Shown here one piece after another: positions 1-6,092 of a DNA stretch of 16,348 nt. The stretch covers positions 1 to 16,348 of the forward strand of contig JAVBLG010000018.1 in NCBI GenBank assembly GCA_031553655.1. Reading direction: 5' to 3'. Each line of letters opens with the position of its first letter. Position 1 is the first letter of the stretch. The notes below the pieces were generated by a model, which made no database searches, was not told where the DNA came from, and saw nothing but the letters and a program-made list of their open reading frames with translations. Source of the DNA: JAVBLG01 sp031553655 (GTDB taxonomy: Bacteria; Desulfobacterota; Desulfovibrionia; Desulfovibrionales; Desulfovibrionaceae). Both the position numbers and the translations under genes were made by a program.

Positions 1-48
1 AAATGAGCGAAATGCTCTGACGGCCCGTGCGTTGGTAGGGCCGTCAGA
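1..48. repeat. Hairpin-bearing repeat, copy 1
   Basis: Positions 1-34 are identical to the reverse complement of 8892-8925. Within it an 11-bp perfect stem pairs 16-26 with 38-48 around an 11-nt loop. At the second copy the same hairpin survives in degraded form, so similarity extends to about position 46. The element may continue left of the window. No coding content is seen. Identity as a named repeat family is unknown. Confidence 0.7.
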
Positions 49-196
49 ACGCGTAGCGTTCGTAACGTAGGCGGGAGCGCAGCGAGCGCCGTACCTTAAA
101 ACCGACGGTAGTCGCGCGGCGTGCCGCGCCTTTGAGCTGCCAAGCCGCGTCGGTCGGGCTTCGCCCGCCGACATCCGATGCGGCGCTGTGCGGCGG

Positions 197-222
197 ACAT
201 ATGATTCCGAGCCGCCGGTGAA
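197..222 (+). repeat. 26-bp direct repeat, copy 1
   Basis: Matches 531-556 at 24 of 26 positions, in the same orientation, sharing the core ATTCCGAGCCGCCG. Both copies lie in the gene-poor region before the porin, on either side of the orphan terminator. Confidence 0.6.
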
Positions 223-373
223 GGGCGGTGCAGGACAATCGGACTCGAGTTGAAAAAATCAGCTTTGAGTCATGGATAATTTCAAAATCAAAATGCTATA
301 AGTTCGATGGCCTCGCCAGTAGGGGTACTGGCCAATTCTTTCCCGGCACCCACCAAAAAAAATCCAAAACTTT

Positions 374-403
374 AAACCGGAGGGCCGCAAGGCCCTCCGG
401 TTT
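374..403 (+). terminator. Strong orphan terminator
   Basis: A 13-bp perfect stem (374-386 with 391-403) closes on a GCAA tetraloop, and the stem ends in TTTT followed by GTTG. Its core GGGCC-GCAA-GGCCC is the same as in the porin terminator at 2386-2409. No convincing gene precedes it on the plus strand, so it may be left over from a deleted gene or insulate the porin promoter from upstream transcription. Confidence 0.75.
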
Positions 404-530
404 TGTTGTATGCCGCCAATTTCAGAACTTTTTGCGGATGGAATTAGCAAAGCTCTTTGACGACCCGCATGCGGTCTTGGCTGTGGAGATGTGAAGTATA
501 CGCAAATTGTACAGAGAACCGGCCATAATA

Positions 531-556
531 ACATACGATTCCGAGCCGCCGTTGAA
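531..556 (+). repeat. 26-bp direct repeat, copy 2
   Basis: Second copy of the element at 197-222, with two mismatches, about 80 bp upstream of the porin promoter. No known element is recognised. Confidence 0.6.
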
Positions 557-635
557 AAGCTTCGCGGTACAATAAAACTTTTTTGCGCATGTGAAATTTT
601 TTACGGATACGGTAAAAAAATTTGCACCACAGCTA

Positions 636-664
636 TTGCCTTTCTAATGTATATCGGCTATAGA
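636..664 (+). promoter_or_regulatory. Candidate sigma-70 promoter of the porin gene
   Basis: TTGCCT (636-641) and TATAGA (659-664) are separated by exactly 17 bp, each matching 4 of 6 consensus bases. Transcription would begin near 671, leaving a leader of about 75 nt that ends in a strong GGAAGGAAGG ribosome-binding site (731-740). This is a consensus match only. Confidence 0.4.
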
Positions 665-746
665 AAATCACGGGCTCTAAAGAGCTCAAAAAATCTGGGG
701 ACAACAGCGTCAGTTTCGACGCAAAAGAAAGGAAGGAAGGAATATC

Positions 747-2357
747 ATGAGAAAGCTAGCTACTCTTCTTTTGGCCGCCGGCCTCGTGCTGGGTGCTGCC
801 ACGGGAGCCCAAGCCATTGATTTCAAAGCCAAGGGTGAATGGCTTGTGGACTTCAACCTCGGCAACGGCCAGAATTTTATGGCCAAAGACCGTTACGGCA
901 ATAAAAAGACCGGCAACACTTTCCAGTCCGGCCATAGCCCGCAGGACAATTTCGACGCTCGCCAGCGCGTGCGCTTGCAGTTGGACGCCGTAGCTTCCGA
1001 AGCCCTGTCCGGTACCGTATACTTTGAAATCGGCGACCAGCAGTGGGGCAAAGGCTCTCAGGGCGCGGCCCTCGGCGCTGACGGCACGGTCGTGGAAGTG
1101 AAGCAGGCTTATCTGGACTGGATAGTGCCCAACACCGACCTGAAACTGCGCATGGGCATCCAGGGCATGAAAATGCCCAGCTTCTCTTACGGCTCCATGG
1201 TATTTGACGAAGACGTGGCCGGCATTGCCGCCTCGTACAAGTTCAACGATAATGTAAGCGCCACCCTTGCCTGGGCCCGCGCCTACAATGACAACCACGT
1301 CGCCAATGATACCAATCGTTGGAACGCTATCAACAGCAACTACATGGACAATGTGGATGCCTTTGCCCTTATGGTGCCCGTTACCCTCGACGGCGTAAAG
1401 GTTACCCCCTGGGCCATGCTTGGCATGATTGGACCCACCGTTTACCGTGATGCCCTTAGCGGCAAATACGGCAACAAGTGGGGCGGCGGCTACACCAACT
1501 ACGGCAACACCTTCACCGGCAACGTGGTGCCCGGCATTGCCCCGGCCGTAGTTTATGACGGCGGCGGCCACAAGAAAGGCCCTGTCAGCGATTACAGCAC
1601 TGCTTTCTGGGCTGGCATCACCGGCGAGCTGACCCTGTGGGATCCCTTCCGTTTGGCGTGGGATTTCAACTACGGCGGCATCTACACCGGACAGGAACAG
1701 TGGAATAAGTCGGGCTGGATGTTGAACGCCTTGGCCGAATACAAGATGGATTGGGGTACTCCGGGCCTGATGCTCTGGTGGAGCTCGGGCGATGACGACA
1801 ACCTGAAGAACGGCTCCGAAGTTATGCCCAACTTCGGCTCCAACCTCACCAACACCGCCGGTTATGTGGGTTGGTACGGCGAACCCACCATCGGCAACGA
1901 CGGCGCCCTCGGCCGCGTGTTCAACGGCACCTGGGGTATCGGCGGTCGCATAAAGGACATGAGCTTCCTGGAAAACCTGAAGCACACCATATCCCTCAGC
2001 TACATGCAGGGCACCAACGCTCCGGCCATGGCCGGCTACATCACCGGCAAAAAGTCCTACAAGGGCGAAGCGAGCGGCTCCAACTACACCCGCATCCGCA
2101 CCGACTTCAACTCCTCTCCGGGCGTGTACCTGACCACCATGGACAGCGCCATGGAATTCAACCTGAACAACAACTACAAGATTTACGAAAACCTCGAAAC
2201 CAACCTGAACTTCGGTTACGTGGCCATGTGGCTCGACCAGAGCAGCAGCATGTGGGGCCCGGGTTACAAATACGGTATAAGCAAGGCCAACGGCGGTGGC
2301 GGCATCGGCACCACCGACGCTTGGAACATCGACCTCAACTTCCGCTATGCTTTCTAA
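747..2357 (+). CDS. Outer-membrane homotrimeric porin (Desulfovibrio type)
   Basis: Likely a general diffusion porin in the outer membrane, passing small hydrophilic solutes. The 536-residue product starts with a classic signal peptide (MRKLATLLLAAGLVLGAATG, cleavage expected after AQA at about residue 23). The mature part is rich in Tyr, Trp, Gly and Asn with alternating amphipathic strands and ends in NFRYAF, the C-terminal aromatic signature read by the BAM insertion machinery. Length and composition fit the porin family typical of Desulfovibrionaceae. The start is supported by GGAAGGAAGG, 6 nt upstream of the ATG. It appears monocistronic, with its own promoter and terminator. The solute specificity cannot be read from the sequence. 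The long antisense frame over this gene is a codon-bias shadow. Confidence 0.93.
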   Translation: MRKLATLLLAAGLVLGAATGAQAIDFKAKGEWLVDFNLGNGQNFMAKDRYGNKKTGNTFQSGHSPQDNFDARQRVRLQLDAVASEALSGTVYFEIGDQQWGKGSQGAALGADGTVVEVKQAYLDWIVPNTDLKLRMGIQGMKMPSFSYGSMVFDEDVAGIAASYKFNDNVSATLAWARAYNDNHVANDTNRWNAINSNYMDNVDAFALMVPVTLDGVKVTPWAMLGMIGPTVYRDALSGKYGNKWGGGYTNYGNTFTGNVVPGIAPAVVYDGGGHKKGPVSDYSTAFWAGITGELTLWDPFRLAWDFNYGGIYTGQEQWNKSGWMLNALAEYKMDWGTPGLMLWWSSGDDDNLKNGSEVMPNFGSNLTNTAGYVGWYGEPTIGNDGALGRVFNGTWGIGGRIKDMSFLENLKHTISLSYMQGTNAPAMAGYITGKKSYKGEASGSNYTRIRTDFNSSPGVYLTTMDSAMEFNLNNNYKIYENLETNLNFGYVAMWLDQSSSMWGPGYKYGISKANGGGGIGTTDAWNIDLNFRYAF

Positions 2358-2385
2358 GCATAAAAAAATCCGAGTTTGAATATGG

Positions 2386-2409
2386 GGGGGCCGCAAGGCC
2401 CCCTTTTTT
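2386..2409 (+). terminator. Porin terminator
   Basis: A 7-bp GC stem (GGGGGCC at 2386-2392, GGCCCCC at 2397-2403) closes on GCAA and is followed by six T's (2404-2409), 28 bp after the porin stop codon. This is a textbook Rho-independent terminator. An A-rich tract precedes the stem, so weak termination of minus-strand reads from relE is also possible. Confidence 0.9.
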
Positions 2410-2455
2410 GTGGATAGTGGGGTTATTTTTTTATGATACTACGGCAAGTTAAGAA

Positions 2456-2722
2456 TTATCGGTAAACTTCGCGGCGATGTCCCACTCTCAAGATCAGAAT
2501 TGTAATTTTTTCATCTTCAATAGTGCATATAATTCTATAATTGCCCACTCGATAACGCCACAGGCCGGATAAATCACCTGTTAACTGCTCACCGAGATTT
2601 TTCGGATTGTCACTCACAGCGAGCCTTTCCCGCAAAAATTTGCGTATGCGTTTCTCTTCCTCGCTCCCCAGGCGGGCTAATTGCTTATCCGCTGTTTCAG
2701 TAATATTAATCTGCCAGGGCAC
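2456..2722 (-). CDS. relE: RelE/ParE-type toxin of a type II toxin-antitoxin pair
   Basis: Predicted mRNA interferase acting in the ribosomal A site, neutralised by the antitoxin encoded just upstream. The 88-residue product has the RelE-fold layout: N-terminal helices (ADKQLARLGSEEEKRIRKFL), then WRYRVGNYRIICTIEDEK (residues 55-72) and the closing strand LRVGHRREVY (78-87). Arg63, Arg83 or Arg84 and Tyr87 sit where RelE enzymes carry RNA-cleaving Arg and Tyr residues. I chose the GTG at 2720-2722 because it overlaps the antitoxin gene end by 17 nt, as in translationally coupled pairs. The reading frame extends further upstream, but that part is antitoxin coding sequence in another frame. A gyrase-targeting ParE function is possible but less likely from the terminal motif. 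Confidence 0.85.
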   Translation of the reverse strand: MPWQINITETADKQLARLGSEEEKRIRKFLRERLAVSDNPKNLGEQLTGDLSGLWRYRVGNYRIICTIEDEKITILILRVGHRREVYR

Positions 2723-2936
2723 GCCGTTTCTCCAGTTCATCAAGAGAATAAACAGGTTCATCGCCTCGGCGCACGCGCTCCAAAACCGCTTCGGCCATAT
2801 AGATATCTTCAAGATCATCAAGATGTTCCTGAATAGCTTCCAACATGTAATAAGTCTTGCTGCGACCGGTAAGATCCGCCAATTTTTGCAGACGGGCGGC
2901 AACATCACTCGGAAGGCGCAATGATACTGAAGTCAT
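2706..2936 (-). CDS. relB: RelB-type ribbon-helix-helix antitoxin
   Basis: A 76-residue antitoxin and autorepressor. The N-terminus TSVSLRLPSDVAARLQKLAD (residues 2-21) is a ribbon-helix-helix DNA-binding segment: a beta strand of alternating residues, then a helix, then LTGRSKTYYMLEAIQEHL as the second helix. The acidic C-terminal half (EDIYMAEAVLERVRRGDEPVYSLDELEKR) resembles toxin-wrapping tails in this family. The start is the ATG at 2934-2936 with AAGGAG 7 nt upstream; earlier in-frame starts lack a ribosome-binding site and would run into the operator. It precedes and overlaps relE. Two ATACATGTAT palindromes lie directly upstream, as expected for binding by RHH dimers. The gene starts 57 bp after the cobQ stop on the same strand. 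Confidence 0.87.
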   Translation of the reverse strand: MTSVSLRLPSDVAARLQKLADLTGRSKTYYMLEAIQEHLDDLEDIYMAEAVLERVRRGDEPVYSLDELEKRRALAD

Positions 2937-2958
2937 TTTAATTCTCCTTATATGTGCG

Positions 2959-2995
2959 ATACATGTATCTCTGCATGTGTAATACATGTATCTCT
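2959..2995. promoter_or_regulatory. Paired palindromic operator of relBE
   Basis: Two copies of the perfect palindrome ATACATGTAT (2959-2968 and 2982-2991) lie 23 bp centre to centre, each followed by CTCT, making a 14-bp direct repeat. Two full helical turns place both sites on the same DNA face, fitting cooperative binding of RHH antitoxin dimers. The right-hand repeat runs into the cobQ stop codon (2994-2996). Confidence 0.7.
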
Positions 2996-3013
2996 ACCTT
3001 CCTCTACAGTCAA
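2985..3013 (-). promoter_or_regulatory. Candidate relBE promoter
   Basis: On the minus strand TTGACT (3013-3008) lies 17 bp before TACATG (2990-2985). The -35 match is good, the -10 match weak (3 of 6). The -10 lies inside the right-hand operator palindrome, so repressor binding would block it. The -35 lies inside the last codons of cobQ. Confidence 0.4.
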
Positions 3014-4610
3014 GACCAAGTAACTTATAAATCGCCTTCACATCCATATGCGCCCTCACCTGGGCGGCCAGGCGCGAAAGCGCGGCATCCAGCGACCATG
3101 ATTGCGGGGCTATGGGCGCAAGCCCCTTGCGGGCCAGCAAATCGTCAACAACAAAACGCCGGAACCTGTCGTCGTCAAAGATGCCGTGGGCATATGTGCC
3201 CCACACCTTGCTTTGCCGCTGCCCGTCGGCCAGGCAAAAGCCAAGGGCGCGGCCGTCTTCGGCCGTAAAGCTCACCACGGTTTCGCAAGCGGCGCTTTCT
3301 CCGGCTCGCCCCATGCCTTTTGTCGTCGCATTCCCTCTTGCGCCCGCGTCTGAGGAAAGCGCCCCCTCCGCCACCTCGATGCCCGTAACACCGTGATGAA
3401 TCTCATAGCCGCCGGTTTCAATGCCGCTTTGAACGTGCCGTGCATTGACCAAGGCCAAGGTTTTGCCTTTTCGCAATTCGGTATGCAAGGCCAGAAGGCC
3501 CAATCCGGTCGTGCCCCCTCCACCTTCCAGAGCCAGAGGGTCAGCTATGCTTGCGCCAAGCATCTGCAAGCCGCCGCATATGCCGATGATGATTGGCCCG
3601 TCCGCCTCGTGCGCCATCTCGACTATGGCTCTATCCAGTCCGCTCGCGCGCATCCAGGAAAGATCACCGGGCACGTTTCTGCTGCCCGGCAAAATCAGGG
3701 CTGCGGGCCTTCCCAAATCCTCGGGACGGCGCGCCAGACGCACATTAAGGCCCGGTTCTCGTTTCAGAGGGTCCAGATCGGTGAAATTGCTGATATGCGG
3801 CAGGTCGATCACCACAACATCAGCTCGCCCTACCGAGCCGCCTCCGGCCGGTTCGCCTCTGGCGGCCAGTTCTTTAAAGGAAACCGAATCTTCTTCGGGC
3901 AGGCCGTGCTCGACAATCCAGGGAATTACCCCCAGAAAAGGCTTTGCGGTGCGTCTGGTGGTAAAATCCATGGCCGGGGTCAGCAGTGAGGCGTCTCCGC
4001 GGAATTTGTTAAGTACAAAACCGGCCACAAGGGTGCGCTCTTTTGGGGTGAGAAAACTACAAGTTCCGGCCAGCGAAGCAAATGCTCCGCCCCGGTCAAT
4101 GTCAGCGGCCAGAATTACCGAAGCTTCAGCATGGCGGGCCATGGCCATATTCACAATGTCGTATTTTTTGAGATTGATCTCGGCCGGGCTGCCCGCGCCC
4201 TCAAGCACCATCACCCCGGCTTCTTCCGCCAGCGAGGCATAGGCCTCTTTAACCGAACGCCAGATCTTGGCCTTGTATTCCATATATTCCCTGGCCCGCA
4301 TTTGCCCCACGGCCCGGCCCATGACAATAACCTGCGAACCGCAGTCACTCACCGGCTTGAGCAGCACCGGGTTCATGCGCGCGTCGGGTTCCACGCGGCA
4401 GGCGGCGGCCTGAACGCCCTGGGCCCGCCCCATTTCTTCGCCTCTGGCGGTGACGCAGGAATTGAGGGCCATATTCTGGGCCTTGAACGGGCGCGGATTA
4501 AAACCGTCTTCGTGCATGATGCGGCACAGCGCCGCCGCGATCAGGCTTTTTCCGCTGTTGGAAGCGGTGCCCTGGATCATGATCGCCGGAATTTTTTTGT
4601 TGTTTTTCAT
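2994..4610 (-). CDS. cobQ: Cobyric acid synthase (adenosylcobyrate amidating)
   Basis: CobQ amidates the b, d, e and g carboxylates of adenosylcobyrinic acid a,c-diamide with glutamine and ATP, giving cobyric acid in B12 synthesis. The N-terminal dethiobiotin-synthetase-like domain shows GTASNSGKS (about residues 14-22) and the DIDRGG motif (about 170-175). The C-terminal class I glutamine amidotransferase domain shows the nucleophile Cys in GICGGLQMLG (about residue 345) and the catalytic His in YAHGIFDDDRFRR (about 475). At 538 residues it is full length. A Gly/Ala-rich loop near residues 415-440 looks like a lineage insert. I chose the ATG at 4608-4610 with AAGGA nine bases upstream; an in-frame TTG immediately precedes it. 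No other cobalamin genes are in the window, and I saw no B12-riboswitch motif upstream. Confidence 0.96.
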   Translation of the reverse strand: MKNNKKIPAIMIQGTASNSGKSLIAAALCRIMHEDGFNPRPFKAQNMALNSCVTARGEEMGRAQGVQAAACRVEPDARMNPVLLKPVSDCGSQVIVMGRAVGQMRAREYMEYKAKIWRSVKEAYASLAEEAGVMVLEGAGSPAEINLKKYDIVNMAMARHAEASVILAADIDRGGAFASLAGTCSFLTPKERTLVAGFVLNKFRGDASLLTPAMDFTTRRTAKPFLGVIPWIVEHGLPEEDSVSFKELAARGEPAGGGSVGRADVVVIDLPHISNFTDLDPLKREPGLNVRLARRPEDLGRPAALILPGSRNVPGDLSWMRASGLDRAIVEMAHEADGPIIIGICGGLQMLGASIADPLALEGGGGTTGLGLLALHTELRKGKTLALVNARHVQSGIETGGYEIHHGVTGIEVAEGALSSDAGARGNATTKGMGRAGESAACETVVSFTAEDGRALGFCLADGQRQSKVWGTYAHGIFDDDRFRRFVVDDLLARKGLAPIAPQSWSLDAALSRLAAQVRAHMDVKAIYKLLGLDCRGR

Positions 4611-4782
4611 CAACTAACATCCTTGTGTTGAACCGCAAAACTCTTACATATAGTCAAAACAAGCATAGATTGATTTATTAAAATTCACTTTATTGAAGCA
4701 TATTTATCCAGGCCGGAAGACAGGGCAAACGCATCTAATTTTGCACACCAATAAAGTCAGCCGGTTAATGTGATTAATCGCA

Positions 4783-4892
4783 GCGCTTGCGCGGTTTGAG
4801 TACGACGTCGCTGCGCTCCGTCTAGCTACGAATACTAACTCATTCGGTCACTTGCTGACGCAAGCGCCTCGGGCCTCCGCGCCAAGGCGCGT
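4783..4892. repeat. GC-rich palindromic filler between cobQ and fic
   Basis: A 9-bp inverted repeat (4783-4791 with 4859-4867) encloses further short complementary pairs, and a GCGCC-AA-GGCGC hairpin follows at about 4880-4892. The block is far more GC-rich than the AT-rich DNA on both sides. Its segment 4808-4830, read on the minus strand, resembles 61-85, including 12 identical bases (GGAGCGCAGCGA). The rest of the 4611-4908 gap is AT-rich with no recognisable gene. Confidence 0.4.
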
Positions 4893-4908
4893 CAGCCCTG
4901 CCTTACGG

Positions 4909-5526
4909 TTACTGTTCATTTTTGAGATTTTTTGTCTTATATACACTATAACCCTCGTAATGATAACTCGCGTCAATGCCTTTCATATAAACTTCCCGGT
5001 CATTGATTTTGCAGGTCAAGGCGCTCTTCAATAGAACTTTTATTTCCACATCTTTTACCGGGCTGCGTTCCATGGCAAGCAGATAATCCCCTTTATCGAC
5101 ATTGCTCCAATCAACAACTTGTTTGATTTCTTTTTTCAAAATCGTATCAAGCCATATTCTCGCACTGCGGCCGTTGCCCTCCCGGAACGGATGCGCCACA
5201 TTCATCTCCACATATTTCTCTATGATTTCGTCAAAATTTGATTGCGGCATCTTGTTAATATTTTTTAGGGCAGTATCAAGGTACATGACAGGGGCAAAAC
5301 GAAAGTTACCCTTGGCTATATTGACGTTGCGTATTTTTCCGGCAAAATCATATATTTCGCCAAAGAGATATTTATGGATTTTCGAAAGCCCCTCGAAAGT
5401 TCCAACTTCAAACGTCTCGAGCAAACCTGCTTCAAACAGTTCGAGAGCTTTCTTTTTGCTGATTTTTTCTTCATTTCTGGCAAGTTCCGAGGAATCGGTT
5501 ATGCCCAATTTATTTTCCAACGCCAT
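4909..5526 (-). CDS. fic: Fic-domain AMP-transferase, class III-like (self-inhibited)
   Basis: Fic enzymes transfer AMP from ATP to Ser, Thr or Tyr of target proteins; bacterial ones often poison topoisomerases or the cell's own machinery. The 205-residue product carries the full catalytic motif HPFREGNGRSAR (residues 112-123), with His112 as general base, and the flap-like stretch GNFRFAP (73-79). Near the C-terminus SYHYEG (187-192) fits the inhibitory pattern [S/T]xxxE[G/N], and its C-terminal position matches class III Fic proteins such as NmFic. That explains the absence of a neighbouring antitoxin gene. The ATG at 5524-5526 has AAAGGAG 6 nt upstream, so it is preferred over an earlier in-frame start. 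The gene is AT-rich compared with cobQ and asmA, suggesting horizontal acquisition. The target is unknown. Confidence 0.88.
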   Translation of the reverse strand: MALENKLGITDSSELARNEEKISKKKALELFEAGLLETFEVGTFEGLSKIHKYLFGEIYDFAGKIRNVNIAKGNFRFAPVMYLDTALKNINKMPQSNFDEIIEKYVEMNVAHPFREGNGRSARIWLDTILKKEIKQVVDWSNVDKGDYLLAMERSPVKDVEIKVLLKSALTCKINDREVYMKGIDASYHYEGYSVYKTKNLKNEQ

Positions 5527-6023
5527 CACTCGCTCCTTTCTCCGCGAATAAATATTTCCCAAGCAGGGCTTTTTCACGCGATAGGAGAATATTTGTTTTT
5601 TATCATTTCACGTGTCTATACGGGGTATTGACGATCTATACTCAGCGTCTTAAAGTTTTTCAGGCAATCTCCGCAATACGATTGTGTCATAAGGGCGTGC
5701 CCAAAAGTATATGGAATTGTTTAGGGAGCTGAGTATATACTAAAATAACACTGAGGAAAATTAACCTATTACTATAAAATATTCATTCGATTGCCCTGTT
5801 GGCAACTGGTTGCGACTGTAGTCAACATTGTAGCTTCGCCTTCAAAACCCTACCACAAGTATTTTTCGAAAATAGAAAATGGGCAACGCAGCTCAAACAT
5901 CATCTTTTTCAAAATCGAGCCTTAAAAGATGCGGTAGCCCTGGGCCGGAAGGTTACCGGCTTGCACCACGAATCAAGATAAGGTAATGTCTAGAAAGAAA
6001 CTAGAAAATTGACCACTTACCCC
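5527..6023. other. Gene-poor, probably decayed region
   Basis: No convincing gene. A 10-bp inverted repeat (5637-5646 with 5728-5737) brackets about 100 bp of AT-rich DNA. At 5799-5981 a 60-codon plus-strand frame starting at TTG has a plausible-looking composition but no ribosome-binding site and no family I recognise; it may be a fragment of a dead gene. CTAGAAA occurs twice at 5990-5996 and 6001-6007. Confidence 0.4.
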
Positions 6024-6092
6024 ATGACCGGACTGACGCGCTTCTACGCGGAGGCCCTGGGCGCTTATGCGATGATGAGGAGACAAATATGA
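6024..6092 (+). other. Short frame overlapping the asmA start (possible gene remnant)
   Basis: A 22-codon frame from ATG 6024 ends in a TGA that overlaps the asmA ATG as ATGA. Its peptide (MTGLTRFYAEALGAYAMM, then RRQI) looks more like the C-terminus of a real protein than random sequence. The frame is closed upstream by a stop at 5991-5993. It may be the surviving 3' tail of a gene once coupled to asmA. Not recognised. Confidence 0.25.

Larger units (their letters stand above)
49..635. other. Gene-poor region upstream of the porin
   Basis: No reading frame here looks like a protein. Positions 49-230 are GC-rich and full of short inverted repeats, while 230-635 is more AT-rich. It contains the 26-bp direct repeats at 197-222 and 531-556, a 7-bp perfect hairpin with a GGGG loop at 315-332, and a strong orphan terminator at 374-403. 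A 22-codon frame (307-375, ATG start) ends exactly where the terminator stem begins, which could mark the lost 3' end of a former gene, but the peptide is not recognised. Confidence 0.5.

Noticed and set aside
756..2396. Long open frame antisense to the porin
   Set aside because: It mirrors the porin gene; composition is His/Val/Ala-rich with no family features, as expected from codon bias in the sense gene.
1871..2452. Arg/His-rich open frame overlapping the porin 3' half
   Set aside because: It is an out-of-frame shadow of the porin and runs through its terminator.
4611..4782. Cobalamin riboswitch upstream of cobQ
   Set aside because: I could not find the B12-box or the conserved core pattern on the minus strand.
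5690..5716. A fourth member of the TGTAC-loop hairpin family
   Set aside because: There is only a loose resemblance (GTGCCCAAAAGTATATGG) with no flanking stem.
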